Shown piece after piece: positions 45,375 through 54,137 of a DNA stretch of 64,000 nucleotides. A program made the translations under genes and the position numbers. A model generated the notes under the pieces. It was not told the origin of the DNA and did no database searches. It worked only from the letters and a program-made list of their open reading frames with translations. Positions within the stretch are counted from its first letter, which is position 1. Every line of letters starts with the position of its first letter. The stretch comes from Candidatus Zixiibacteriota bacterium (GTDB lineage: Bacteria > Zixibacteria > MSB-5A5 > GN15 > PGXB01), in the NCBI GenBank assembly GCA_016933695.1, contig JAFGAL010000015.1:20536-84535 (forward strand), read 5' to 3'.

Positions 45375-46802
45375 TTAGTAGATGTTATAGCGGGCGATAC
45401 GATCCCGCAGGGTGTTGCGGGAAATGCCGAGCATCTCGGATGTCTTGACCTGATTGGAACCGAAATGTTTCAGGCAGGAGGATATCAGCGCCCGTTCCAG
45501 AGCGGATTCCAGAAAGTAATAGATTTTGCCCTCGGAGTTATTTATCAGTTTCGGTAAAACCGGATCGATGATTTTCTTGAACAACTCAGTATAGTCATCC
45601 TGCAAATTATCAAGATCGATTTCCACGCGGGAATTGATCTCGGATGCGATCGGGAAATCCTCCGTTTGAAGCAGTTCCGACTTGGTCATGACACAGGCGG
45701 TATGGATGTTGTTTTCGAGTTCGCGCACGTTGCCCGGCCAGGCATAGGTGGTCAGCATCTGCAGGGCTTTCGGGGCGATGCCCTTGATTTCCTTGTTCAA
45801 TTGACGTGAGAACCGCTTGATAAAGTGCTCAGCCAGCAGATGAATGTCGCCTCGCCGTTCCCGAAGCGGCGGGACATAAACGGAAACGACTTTCAGGCGG
45901 TAAAACAAATCAACCCGGAACGATCCCTCTTTCATGCACTGGACCAGGGACTTATTGGTGGCGGCGATGACCCGTGCATCAACCTCAATCGTCTCATTCC
46001 CGCCGACCCGTTCGAATTTCTGTTCCTGCAAGACGCGGAGTAGTTTGGACTGCGTTAAAAGCGACATATCGGCGATCTCATCCAGGAATATCGTTCCCTG
46101 ATTGGCCTGTTCGAATTTACCGAGGCGTTTAAAATAGGCACCGGTGAACGCACCTTTTTCGTGGCCGAACAACTCCGATTCCAGAAGTGTTTCGGCCAGC
46201 GCCGCACAGTTTACCGACAGGAACGGTTTGCTGTGGCGCGGCGAATTGCGATGAATGGCCCGGGCGATCAGCTCTTTACCGGTGCCGGATTCGCCGAATA
46301 TCAACACGGCGGCATCGGATTTCGATACCTGTCCGATCAACTTGGCAATCTCGACCACTTCGGGGGATTTCCCAATGATTTCGTCGACCAGCCCGGATTC
46401 CTCGGGCAGGTGCTCCTCATGGTGCTTGCCTTTGGTCTTGTGGTACCCGCAGGCCTTGTTGACGGTGTTGATCAGTTTTTGAATCTCGAAGGGTTTGGTG
46501 AGATATTCATACGCGCCCTCGCGCATCGCCTCCATAGCGTTTTCCGTGGAGATAAAACCGGAGATCATAATGATCGGCACGTCAAGTCCCTTCAGCTTGG
46601 CCTGCTTGAGCAGATCAAGACCGGAAAGGGTGGGCAAATTCACATCGAGAAGAATCACATCAATATCATCATGATCCTCGACAAACTTCACCATCCCCTG
46701 TCCGTCTCCAAGAAAATAGAAGCGGTATCGGTCGGGATCGAATAAGTTTGCCAAAGACCGGGAAATTTCCGGGTCATCGTCTATGATGAGTAGATTCTTC
46801 AT
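45375..46802 (-). CDS. sigma54-dependent response regulator, NtrC family
   Basis: 475 residues. The receiver domain (1-~115) has phosphoacceptor Asp53 (ILLDVNLP). The AAA+ sigma54-activating domain has GESGTGKELIARAIH (Walker A), GAFTGA (the sigma54 contact loop) and FLDEIADMSL (Walker B). A C-terminal Fis-type helix-turn-helix reads SSCLKHFGSNQVKTSEMLGISRNTLRDRI. It activates promoters with -24/-12 elements. No cognate histidine kinase lies next to it, so it is an orphan in this window. It converges on the NSS genes with only 12 bp between. Confidence 0.95.
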   Translation of the reverse strand: MKNLLIIDDDPEISRSLANLFDPDRYRFYFLGDGQGMVKFVEDHDDIDVILLDVNLPTLSGLDLLKQAKLKGLDVPIIMISGFISTENAMEAMREGAYEYLTKPFEIQKLINTVNKACGYHKTKGKHHEEHLPEESGLVDEIIGKSPEVVEIAKLIGQVSKSDAAVLIFGESGTGKELIARAIHRNSPRHSKPFLSVNCAALAETLLESELFGHEKGAFTGAYFKRLGKFEQANQGTIFLDEIADMSLLTQSKLLRVLQEQKFERVGGNETIEVDARVIAATNKSLVQCMKEGSFRVDLFYRLKVVSVYVPPLRERRGDIHLLAEHFIKRFSRQLNKEIKGIAPKALQMLTTYAWPGNVRELENNIHTACVMTKSELLQTEDFPIASEINSRVEIDLDNLQDDYTELFKKIIDPVLPKLINNSEGKIYYFLESALERALISSCLKHFGSNQVKTSEMLGISRNTLRDRIARYNIY

Positions 46803-47000
46803 TCAGTACATGTCGCCCTTATGTTTATTTTTCTTATCGTCACCCCCACTGTTTTTTTTAGCCCGAATGTCCCCGGAATGCGCAAAAAATGGGGGATTTC
46901 CCGCTTTTCGGCATACTTTTTTTCAGACTGGAATCGTCCCGGACGCGGCTCGGGAATCAGGACATTTTCAGTGATTGTTGGACAAGACGTTGCGGAAGGA

Positions 47001-47837
47001 TTAGACGGCGGCCTTTTCCTCGATGAGGAATTTCACCACGGTGCCGGTTACCAGAAGATTGACAACCATATCAATAATAAGGCCGACCACGACCAAATAA
47101 AAAACCAACTCAGGGGTGAATTTGGTCACGATAGTATCGACATTTTCCAGGATGTAGGAAATCGGTACCGACAGCAGATACGGCACCAGTGCCAGGAAAA
47201 AGGTGAAGAACGGGTGCCGGAAAAACAACCTCAGGGAATCTTTCAAGGCCTCGCCGATGTTGTTCTTATAGACGATGATCGACGGGACGGCATAGATAAA
47301 GACCGCATAAACCACGACCGTCAACAGGCGCATCCAGATACCAAAAACGAACTGACGGCGCGGATTGAGATACAGGATATCGCTGAACAGATTGGGTAAA
47401 AACCAGTTGATCGCCATCAGGATGGCGGTGATAATCGTCCAGACAATCAAGAGAGACGGCCACTTGCCGAAAGCCAGTGCAGCGGTTGGACGATCCTGAG
47501 AAAACAGCCGCAGGAAAGAGACGGACACGAGTCCCACGGCCAATCCCTCAAACAACACCCCAAGCGCCAGTTTGATCCATTGCGCCACCGACGGCAACAT
47601 CAGAAACATGCCCGGATAATGGCTGAAAATCTGTGCGGGACGTTCTCCGAACAGGCCGATTATCGGAGACAAGACCGGATATATCATCGGGTGCACATAG
47701 TTTTTAACCGCCAGCAAAACCAAAAACTGCAACAGGGCATACAAAACAAACGGCCACCACAAACGCCCCTTGAAAAAATGCCGGAAAACGGAAAGGTAAA
47801 CGGCGATGAAGCGATTCATGCCCAGAACAAAACTCAC
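47001..47837 (-). CDS. six-helix integral membrane protein
   Basis: 278 residues with about six hydrophobic helices (for example FVLYALLQFLVLLAV, LLTVVVYAVFIYAV, FYLVVVGLIIDMVVNLLV) and an AVPSIIVYKNNIGEALKDSLRLFFRHP segment like the membrane domain found in YciC/GPDPase-associated proteins. The function is unknown. It is the last gene of a three-gene operon behind the FN3 lipoprotein (12-bp gap). The NtrC-type gene lies 198 bp further on, with a separate upstream region. Confidence 0.65.
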   Translation of the reverse strand: MSFVLGMNRFIAVYLSVFRHFFKGRLWWPFVLYALLQFLVLLAVKNYVHPMIYPVLSPIIGLFGERPAQIFSHYPGMFLMLPSVAQWIKLALGVLFEGLAVGLVSVSFLRLFSQDRPTAALAFGKWPSLLIVWTIITAILMAINWFLPNLFSDILYLNPRRQFVFGIWMRLLTVVVYAVFIYAVPSIIVYKNNIGEALKDSLRLFFRHPFFTFFLALVPYLLSVPISYILENVDTIVTKFTPELVFYLVVVGLIIDMVVNLLVTGTVVKFLIEEKAAV

Positions 47838-47849
47838 ATCCGTACTCCG

Positions 47850-49085
47850 TTAAAAGACCACCGCGGCATGATTGGAACCACCGCAATTCAACCCCTGTTC
47901 ATCGAACACAAACACCTTGTATGACCAGTAACCGGCTTGCGGAATATCTTCATACTCCGTTGTCCCCCGTGAATTGATAACACTCAACAGGCTTCCCTCC
48001 GTGATCGTGAAATCAGCACTGCCGGTGCGACGGTACACCCGGTAGGACGCAAAATCATCATCGACTGATGTCGTCCATGAAAGCGTTACGGCAGTTTCGT
48101 CTTTATTCGCCGCCAGGGTAACCGCCGTCGGCGGATTGGCGATCGTTAAAAGCTCGGTCATGGTATAACTGTCGGCGCGGTTTCCGGCCTCATCGGTATA
48201 CGATGCGGTAATGATACCACCGGCCACTTCGAGATTGACCGGGACCACAAAACGCCGTGTAAACAGGCCGTCATCGGCGTCCACATCCCCTTCGGAGCCG
48301 TCATCGAACAGCACCAGGGAGCTTTTGCCTGGGAAGGAAATCGTGACGTCACCGCCGACTTCGCCGGCGTCAACATAGAACATAATAGTATCACCGATCC
48401 CAAACACCGTCGCCGCCGGAAGATAATAACCGGAATCGATCATGGCGCGGGTGTCCAGTGTGATACTGTCGACAATCGGCCCGGAGGATTCCGATCCGTC
48501 GGAGAATTTGAATTGGCCATATACATATTTCACCCCGTCGCCTTCGGACAACTCGAAGGATCGCGAGGAACTGTAATTCTGCCAGACCGCATCGATAAAG
48601 CCAATATCTTCGGACAATTGCACCAGTTGCGCGGTCAGGGGCACGATAAATGATATGGTAACCGTCCGCGAGTCGGTATAAACGTCATTGCCGTTAATCG
48701 ACAGCGACAACATCCCGGCCCGGCTTCCCACCGCACCGGACAGCGTGCCTTCCAGGCCGCCGGTGGTCACCGCCGCCACGCGGAAATAATAGGTCTGTCC
48801 GGTGGCCAGTCCGGTAACGGCAATGGATAATGCGGACGTGGTATCATATTCGGCAAGCGCTGTCACCGCCGAATCACTGCCGTAATACACCCGATAATAG
48901 TCGATACCAGCGGCATCGGCTACCTGCCAGCTCAATTCGATGTCTTCACCGGAATGCGCGATTTTCAGGTTATGCGGAACGGCCGGAGCGGTTGGCGGGC
49001 TGACATCCGGTTCTTCGGTTTCAATATGACGGCTACAGCCGATTATAAGCAGACCGACCAGGACGATACCGAGTAATTTATTCAT
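47850..49085 (-). CDS. fibronectin type III lipoprotein
   Basis: 411 residues. A lipoprotein signal peptide ends in LLIIGC (lipobox Cys17). An N-terminal FN3 domain (~38-125) has PHNLKIAHSGEDIELSW and GLATGQTYYFRVAAV. A middle module with VTISFIVPLTAQLVQ and a strand-rich domain (VTISFPGKSSLVLFDDGSEGDVDADDGLF is an acidic, Ca-loop-like turn) come next, then a second FN3 (~325-411) with AVTLSWTTSVDDDFASYRVYRR. It is probably an envelope surface or adhesion/assembly lipoprotein. Gaps of 15 and 12 bp to its neighbours indicate an operon. Confidence 0.78.
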   Translation of the reverse strand: MNKLLGIVLVGLLIIGCSRHIETEEPDVSPPTAPAVPHNLKIAHSGEDIELSWQVADAAGIDYYRVYYGSDSAVTALAEYDTTSALSIAVTGLATGQTYYFRVAAVTTGGLEGTLSGAVGSRAGMLSLSINGNDVYTDSRTVTISFIVPLTAQLVQLSEDIGFIDAVWQNYSSSRSFELSEGDGVKYVYGQFKFSDGSESSGPIVDSITLDTRAMIDSGYYLPAATVFGIGDTIMFYVDAGEVGGDVTISFPGKSSLVLFDDGSEGDVDADDGLFTRRFVVPVNLEVAGGIITASYTDEAGNRADSYTMTELLTIANPPTAVTLAANKDETAVTLSWTTSVDDDFASYRVYRRTGSADFTITEGSLLSVINSRGTTEYEDIPQAGYWSYKVFVFDEQGLNCGGSNHAAVVF

Positions 49086-49100
49086 ACGCCGCTCCCCCGC

Positions 49101-49838
49101 CTAAAAATCATATGATAAGACAATACGGCCGCCGCCCTGCTGAAGATTGGGTTGTACTGCCAGCTTGTCCACGATGAAACTGTCCTGCCGATCCGGGAAT
49201 AGGAAAAGCGCGTCCAGCAGGTTGATCGACCAGACCGCGATCGTGACACCGATCGTGATCCGCCGGACGTTTTCCGCGTCATAGGCGTCCCTGCGCGCCT
49301 CTTCCAGCAGTGGATACAGGCGTTCCCGCTCATCGTACGTTTCAGCGGCCAGATACTGCGTCCGCAAATCATCGTGAAGATCCTCGCGATAGAGGAATTC
49401 ATCATTGGCGATCAAAAAGGCACTCAGCGCGCCCGCCGCCATGATCATATACATGCTTCCCTTAACCTTGCGGCCGGAGTAAAACTGTCCCCATCCCGGA
49501 ACGAACAGCGACCGGACTGATGACTTAAAAGCGGTCTTGGGCGTGAGACTGACGGCCAAAGACATGGCCCGGCCGGACTGCAGCATGACTTTCGAGGTAT
49601 AGGTTTCATAGCCCAGCTTGCCGACTTTGACCTTAAAGGAGCCATCCAGCCCCTGCATGAAACTCACCGGGGCAATACCGGAAACCGTCAACGCCCCCTG
49701 TACCATTACCTCAGCTCCCGGCGGATCGGAGGTCACCGTAAAGCCGCTTGCACCGATCTGCGCCCAGCACATACCGGGCAACAGGAGTATGAGGATACAT
49801 ACCACATTCCGTATGGCAGACATAGACAACACTCTCAC
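49101..49838 (-). CDS. PEGA-domain / DUF5683-like membrane protein
   Basis: 245 residues from GTG 49838, which has AAGGAG 12 bp upstream. A signal peptide (cut near CWAQ) is followed by a PEGA domain (residues ~32-100, with FTVTSDPPGAEVMVQGA and KLGYETYTSKV). A hydrophobic segment with SLFVPGWGQFYSGRK follows, a DUF5683-type motif, plus two or more hydrophobic helices. Function unknown; PEGA proteins are often surface or sensor-associated. First gene of the operon that includes the FN3 lipoprotein and the six-helix protein. Confidence 0.75.
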   Translation of the reverse strand: MRVLSMSAIRNVVCILILLLPGMCWAQIGASGFTVTSDPPGAEVMVQGALTVSGIAPVSFMQGLDGSFKVKVGKLGYETYTSKVMLQSGRAMSLAVSLTPKTAFKSSVRSLFVPGWGQFYSGRKVKGSMYMIMAAGALSAFLIANDEFLYREDLHDDLRTQYLAAETYDERERLYPLLEEARRDAYDAENVRRITIGVTIAVWSINLLDALFLFPDRQDSFIVDKLAVQPNLQQGGGRIVLSYDF

Positions 49839-49901
49839 TGGTTGAATAGACTCCTTCTCTTTGATCGGGAAAGATATCAGTTTTTAAACCCCAAAACAAA
49901 T

Positions 49902-49932
49902 AAAAAAAAGGCCGCATCCTTGGGATGCGGCC
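49902..49932 (-). terminator. intrinsic terminator of the sugar transferase gene
   Basis: Minus strand GGCCGCATCC, 3-nt loop, GGATGCGGCC, then eight T. The 10-bp perfect stem (49910-49919 / 49923-49932) lies 19 bp after the stop. Confidence 0.93.
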
Positions 49933-49950
49933 GGGATCGTTATCTTGTAA

Positions 49951-50883
49951 TCAACAGGCGCCCTTACCGGTTAACACCACCAGTACCGTACGCATCAAAA
50001 TCTTGATATCACTCCAGATCGACCACGTGCGGATATAATCGCCGTCGGATTTCAACTTGGAAATAACCGACTGGAAGGAACTGTCGTATCCGGTGGTAAC
50101 CTGGGCAAGTCCCGTGATTCCCGGTTTCACTTTCAGACGCACGCCGTAGCCGGGGATTTTCTCGGCGAAATCGGACACAAATTTCGGACGTTCCGGACGC
50201 GGGCCAACCAGCGACATATCGCCTTTGAGCACGTTAATCAATTGCGGAATCTCATCGATTCGCGTTTTCCGCATAAACCGTCCCAGTCGTGTTACCCGGG
50301 GATCATTCTTGGTCGCCCACACCGGGCCACTCTTACGTTCCGCGTCATTGACCATGGTGCGGAATTTGATCACCTGAAACGGACGTCCATGATAGTCATC
50401 GCGACGGCGATCGCGGGAGCGGCGATTCTGCGGAACACTTCCCTTGTAGGCGCGACGATCGCGTTTCCGTCGATTGAGACCGACACGTTCCTGAGTGTAA
50501 AATATCGGGCCGGGGCTGTCCAGCTTGATGAGTATGGGCATAACGATGAAAAACGGCATGCACAAGATAAGCCCGATCAACGCACCAAAGAAGTCCAGCG
50601 CTTTTTTCAAGAACTTATCAATCATGGCTAAGATCATTCTCCCAGGCCGTTTGGCCTTTTCAGGGGCCAATAATATAAACGAAGCGACCGCGCAAATAAA
50701 GAGAATTCCGGCAAAATACTCCGTGAAGAAGAATTTCAGAAGATTCTTTACCGACCATCCGGTTGAGGAAGGAATCTCTGCGGTTCGTTCCGCGCCGATA
50801 GCAATACCAAAATCATACTGTCTCGGCAAAGCGACGCTGTTTACGCGTGATTCCGGTATATTGTCAAAGTTTCCAATCTTCAT
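49951..50883 (-). CDS. polyprenyl-phosphate sugar-1-phosphate transferase with Arg-rich insert
   Basis: 310 residues. Two hydrophobic segments (about 54-73 and 99-118) precede the bacterial sugar transferase domain, with LDSPGPIFYTQERVG, KFRTM, RKTRIDEIPQLINVLKGDMSLVGPRPE and KPGITGLAQV. It lacks the long N-terminal helix bundle of WbaP/WcaJ enzymes. Between ERVG and FQVIKFRTM, usually close together, is an insert of about 28 residues (138-165) rich in Arg and Asp. It would start an undecaprenyl-linked polysaccharide by transferring a sugar phosphate. No other glycosyltransferase genes adjoin it. Confidence 0.9.
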   Translation of the reverse strand: MKIGNFDNIPESRVNSVALPRQYDFGIAIGAERTAEIPSSTGWSVKNLLKFFFTEYFAGILFICAVASFILLAPEKAKRPGRMILAMIDKFLKKALDFFGALIGLILCMPFFIVMPILIKLDSPGPIFYTQERVGLNRRKRDRRAYKGSVPQNRRSRDRRRDDYHGRPFQVIKFRTMVNDAERKSGPVWATKNDPRVTRLGRFMRKTRIDEIPQLINVLKGDMSLVGPRPERPKFVSDFAEKIPGYGVRLKVKPGITGLAQVTTGYDSSFQSVISKLKSDGDYIRTWSIWSDIKILMRTVLVVLTGKGAC

Positions 50884-51396
50884 CGTGCTATCTACGCTCT
50901 CGATCTTGCTTCGATTTGACCCTTAACGTTAATTGCTTATTAAACCTACAGGCTAGTAAAGTTTTTTTGTGTTTACAGAAGCATGAGCAAACAGATTGCC
51001 AAAAAAGAGAACCAGGCCAATAAAACACCCATATTCGGGCGAATATAAAAACTCGCCCGTAAGTCCCCGTATAACAACCCGTTAAATCAGGACTTTTTTA
51101 CTCTAAAACGGTGAAATCTCCGATTTTCAATGAAGATGGCTATAAATCGGGGGCAACGACTTGAATCAATCATCATATTAGATGCAATCTATTGCGCACA
51201 GATTACGAAATCTTTTGCAATTGCGTTGAAATGTCCATTTCTGACACTAACTCATTGATAGTGAATTGAATCGCCGATGGCGGGATTCTTCCTGTTACAC
51301 AGATTGCATATGTTTCAGGCTGGAATCAAAAAGAAAGGGCGGGTCGGATCGACCCGCCCACCGGCACACTTATAAAGGAGATTGTTCTTGTTGTCT
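50884..51396. other. 513-bp intergenic region
   Basis: It holds the upstream region of the sugar transferase (about 50884-51000) and the terminator of the PorV-like gene (51329-51359). The middle part (51000-51320) is A+T-rich, with no frame or RNA fold I can support. No clear -35/-10 pair was found. Confidence 0.5.
51329..51359 (-). terminator. intrinsic terminator of the PorV-like gene
   Basis: Minus strand GGGCGGGTCG, 3-nt loop, CGACCCGCCC (51350-51359 / 51337-51346), then TTTCTTTTTG. A perfect 10-bp stem. Confidence 0.88.
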
Positions 51397-52350
51397 CTAT
51401 CTGCCCAGACTGAAGGCAACCGATAACCGATGAATCGATTCCGAACTGAATCCCTCACTGGGGGAATAAGCATAATCAAACTGTGCCGGTCCCAGCAATG
51501 CACCGACACCGAATGTCAAACCATCGGAAAAATCGCGCCCGTCGACATCGGCATAATGGCACAGCCCGGCCCGCACGAAATACCGTCCTTCATAGGAGTA
51601 TTCCATGCCGTTATGCACCATCAGATCGCCGTAGAACTGGTGTTCCACCTCGACCGCCGCCAAAAACGACTCCATCAGTGCATACGAGACTCCTACCCGC
51701 AAAGCGGTCGGAAGGTTTTCATCGACATTGTTAAATGAAACTTTCTGCCCGAAATTCGACACTACCGCACCAAACGACAGTTTGTGCAGATTGACCGACG
51801 CGCCGAAATCGGCCGCAAAGGCATTGGCTGTTTCACCCGCCAGTGACAACATCACATATTTGGCGGTAACGCCCAATGCAAGATTATCAGTAAGGGCGTA
51901 TCCCAGTGAAACACCACCCGCCATATCATACGTGGAGTTGACATCGCCGGTCGGATTGTCATATTCGTCATATCCCTCAATGCTTCCATAGCTGAGATAC
52001 GCGACCGATGCCGAAAGCGTTAACCGCTCCGACGTGGGATGGCTGACCCCGAAATATTCATAATTGATATCCTGGTACCACGAAATATGTGAGACAAAGA
52101 ACTGCGTATTGTCGATTCCGGCAACACCGCCGGGATTCCAGTACACCGCCGAAGCATCGGAGGCAATTGCGCTATACGCCCCACCCAATCCGGCGGCTCG
52201 TGCGCCGACCCCGATATTCAAAAACTCCGCCGTCGCACGACCGCTGTCAGTTGCCACCGCCACCTTGCCAAACAGCGCCACAACCAACACCATCGCTCCC
52301 CAAACCATCAGAATTCTTAAAACGCTTCTTTTAATAGACACGGCCTTCAC
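51397..52350 (-). CDS. PorV/PorQ-family outer-membrane protein
   Basis: 317 residues. A signal peptide ends near VAVATDSGR. The family start ATAEFLNIGVGARAAGLGGAY with YWNPGGVAGID is the hallmark of PorV/PorQ-like (UPF0164) barrels. Strand-like segments run to the final SVAFSLGR. In Bacteroidetes PorV shuttles type IX secretion cargo; many other FCB-type bacteria have homologues of unknown use. No other T9SS gene is in the window. The gene stands alone between two long gaps and has its own terminator. Confidence 0.85.
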   Translation of the reverse strand: MKAVSIKRSVLRILMVWGAMVLVVALFGKVAVATDSGRATAEFLNIGVGARAAGLGGAYSAIASDASAVYWNPGGVAGIDNTQFFVSHISWYQDINYEYFGVSHPTSERLTLSASVAYLSYGSIEGYDEYDNPTGDVNSTYDMAGGVSLGYALTDNLALGVTAKYVMLSLAGETANAFAADFGASVNLHKLSFGAVVSNFGQKVSFNNVDENLPTALRVGVSYALMESFLAAVEVEHQFYGDLMVHNGMEYSYEGRYFVRAGLCHYADVDGRDFSDGLTFGVGALLGPAQFDYAYSPSEGFSSESIHRLSVAFSLGR

Positions 52351-52917
52351 CTTTCGTCAAAATATCCACTTTTCTGTCGCTGGTAAAGGCAAGGTCAATG
52401 CCGTAACAGAACACCTGTCTTATAAAAAAGCGTATAGTTTCAGGCCTCTTCACTTCTCTTCTACCACCCCATCTACCAACGAGTTACGTCTCCCGCCCCA
52501 CATCATGTCCAATGTCCTTCCCGGAAACGTCCCTCGCATCCCGTAACTCCGTCTACGGAATCTGATCAGATTCCGGACGAATTCCAGATCCCGATTGAAT
52601 TCTATGATTTAACCCCCTGGTATTGAACAGATTACCGGACTTGTGCAAAAAACCACTCAGACCGGTCGAATTGTCTAACTGTTCAACAATCATATTGAAG
52701 TACTATCGGATGTATCCCATAATTTTTCAAACAGAATAGAGACTTTTTTATAGGTTTGTCAACAGAAAAAGACGTCGATCGGACCTTTTTTGGTTAATTA
52801 TAACATACTGAACGGTAAAGAATTAGATTTAGTGTACCAATAGTGAGAAAAGCGTGAGTTTTATTTCATCCCGGAACGGACTGATCACAAGATCCAATAC
52901 ATTAAGGAGGGGAATTG
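52351..52917. other. 567-bp intergenic region with a 20-bp palindrome
   Basis: No gene supported. It contains a perfect palindrome CGGAATCTGATCAGATTCCG (52556-52575), just downstream of a small TCCG/CGGA hairpin (52548-52559). The right part (52640-52900) is A+T-rich, with T/A runs. The promoter of the PorV-like gene (minus) must lie in the left part. Confidence 0.55.
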
Positions 52918-53715
52918 CTACGGCAAGCGGGTTTTAAGGGACTGGTAGCGGCCCGCATTTGTCTCAAGTTCTGATGATAACGGCCGCATGGAATCAATTT
53001 GGGAGTTGGTATTGGTAATCCTCTCCTGGGTTTCGGGATGAGACAGGGAAAGCCGTTCGAAAAAGTTTGGGCTACCATCCGACATCGACGCCAGCTTCTG
53101 AAACATGGTCAACGCCGCCTCCGGATTGTAACCAGCCCTGGTCATATACATGACACCGTAGCTGTCGGCCTCGCGTTCGTTTTCTCGCGAGTATTCGGCA
53201 AAACTGAGACTCAGACCGAGATTGACGGCCGTATTAAGCGCCTCGGAACTTTCCCCCAATACCAACTCCTGCAGCATCGCCACCCCCATGGCAACCTGCA
53301 GACGCTTGATACTGTGCCGGGCCACGATGTGGGATATTTCATGAGCCATCACCGATGCCAGTTCGGCTTCATTTTCCATGGTCTTAAGCAATCCGGTATA
53401 CAGGTAGATATATCCTCCCGGCGCCGCGAAGGCGTTTACCTGATCCGATTCAATAATGGCAAAATGGTAGTCGATATCACGGCGGTCGCATTGTGCCACG
53501 ATACGATTGCCGATCCGGGTCACATACGCATTCCAGGACGAGTCCGTATATATTTTGTTTTGCGTGCGGACTTCGGTGTCCATATTTTGCCCAATCGCAA
53601 CTTCCGTATCGGACCCGATTAATATAAGCGATTGTTTTCCACCGGGGCCGGTGGTGGCGCATCCCACAAGCAACGCCAGGACGACCATCGGCAGTAATTT
53701 CATCATACGCCGCAT
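52918..53715 (-). CDS. M48-family metallopeptidase lipoprotein (LoiP/YggG-like)
   Basis: 265 residues. Lipoprotein signal peptide with LLVGC (Cys19). Zinc motif HEISH at residues 125-129 within AELASVMAHEISHIVARHS, and the third ligand Glu in ENEREADSYGV. FAAPGGYIYLYTGLL is the strand before the active site. It is a periplasm-facing outer-membrane-linked protease of the BepA/LoiP type, used in envelope quality control. It is the last gene of a four-gene operon (7-bp gap to the DUF4870-like gene). Confidence 0.93.
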   Translation of the reverse strand: MRRMMKLLPMVVLALLVGCATTGPGGKQSLILIGSDTEVAIGQNMDTEVRTQNKIYTDSSWNAYVTRIGNRIVAQCDRRDIDYHFAIIESDQVNAFAAPGGYIYLYTGLLKTMENEAELASVMAHEISHIVARHSIKRLQVAMGVAMLQELVLGESSEALNTAVNLGLSLSFAEYSRENEREADSYGVMYMTRAGYNPEAALTMFQKLASMSDGSPNFFERLSLSHPETQERITNTNSQIDSMRPLSSELETNAGRYQSLKTRLP

Positions 53716-53722
53716 GGCATCC

Positions 53723-54124
53723 TCAGATTTTCATTTTGTCGGCAAGGTCGCCGATAATCGGCAGTTTGTATTTCTTGCCCTGCAGACCGAAAATAATCCC
53801 GGCGACCGAGGCGCCGAGGGCGACAATAATGACCATTTTCCACACCAGGCTGGACAGCCCCGGAATAAGGAATACCAACGCCAGCAATTCAACCAAAAAC
53901 AGGATTAATCCCTGCCGGCTATGGAATCGGGCTTGTTCATTGTCCCGCATCTGCAAAAGAGGCACCAGACACAAAAAGGGAATATATGACAGAACGGCCG
54001 CGATTACCGCACGATCGCGGTCCTGCTCCGTTCCGGATGATCTGCCCTGATCGGTATCATCGAGGCTGGGAATATCCGTCTTGCCGGTGGCGCTGTCATC
54101 TTGACTGAAGAAAGAATCCACCAT
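53723..54124 (-). CDS. DUF4870-like small membrane protein
   Basis: 133 residues from ATG 54124 (GGAG 6 bp upstream). The upstream frame to 54304 overlaps the GH57 gene and is not coding. The N-terminal ~42 residues are acidic and polar; then three hydrophobic segments (~42-62, ~77-94, ~97-116), with MRDNEQARFHSRQGLILFLVE between, the pattern of DUF4870 proteins. Function unknown. It lies between GH57 and M48 genes with gaps of 13 and 7 bp. Confidence 0.75.
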   Translation of the reverse strand: MVDSFFSQDDSATGKTDIPSLDDTDQGRSSGTEQDRDRAVIAAVLSYIPFLCLVPLLQMRDNEQARFHSRQGLILFLVELLALVFLIPGLSSLVWKMVIIVALGASVAGIIFGLQGKKYKLPIIGDLADKMKI

Positions 54125-54137
54125 ATCCGCTCCATGG

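Noticed and set aside
46803..47000. CATTC(C)GGG near-repeats and G-runs upstream of the NtrC-type gene as an operator
   Set aside because: Copies are imperfect and few, and the region is G+C-rich; not distinguishable from chance.
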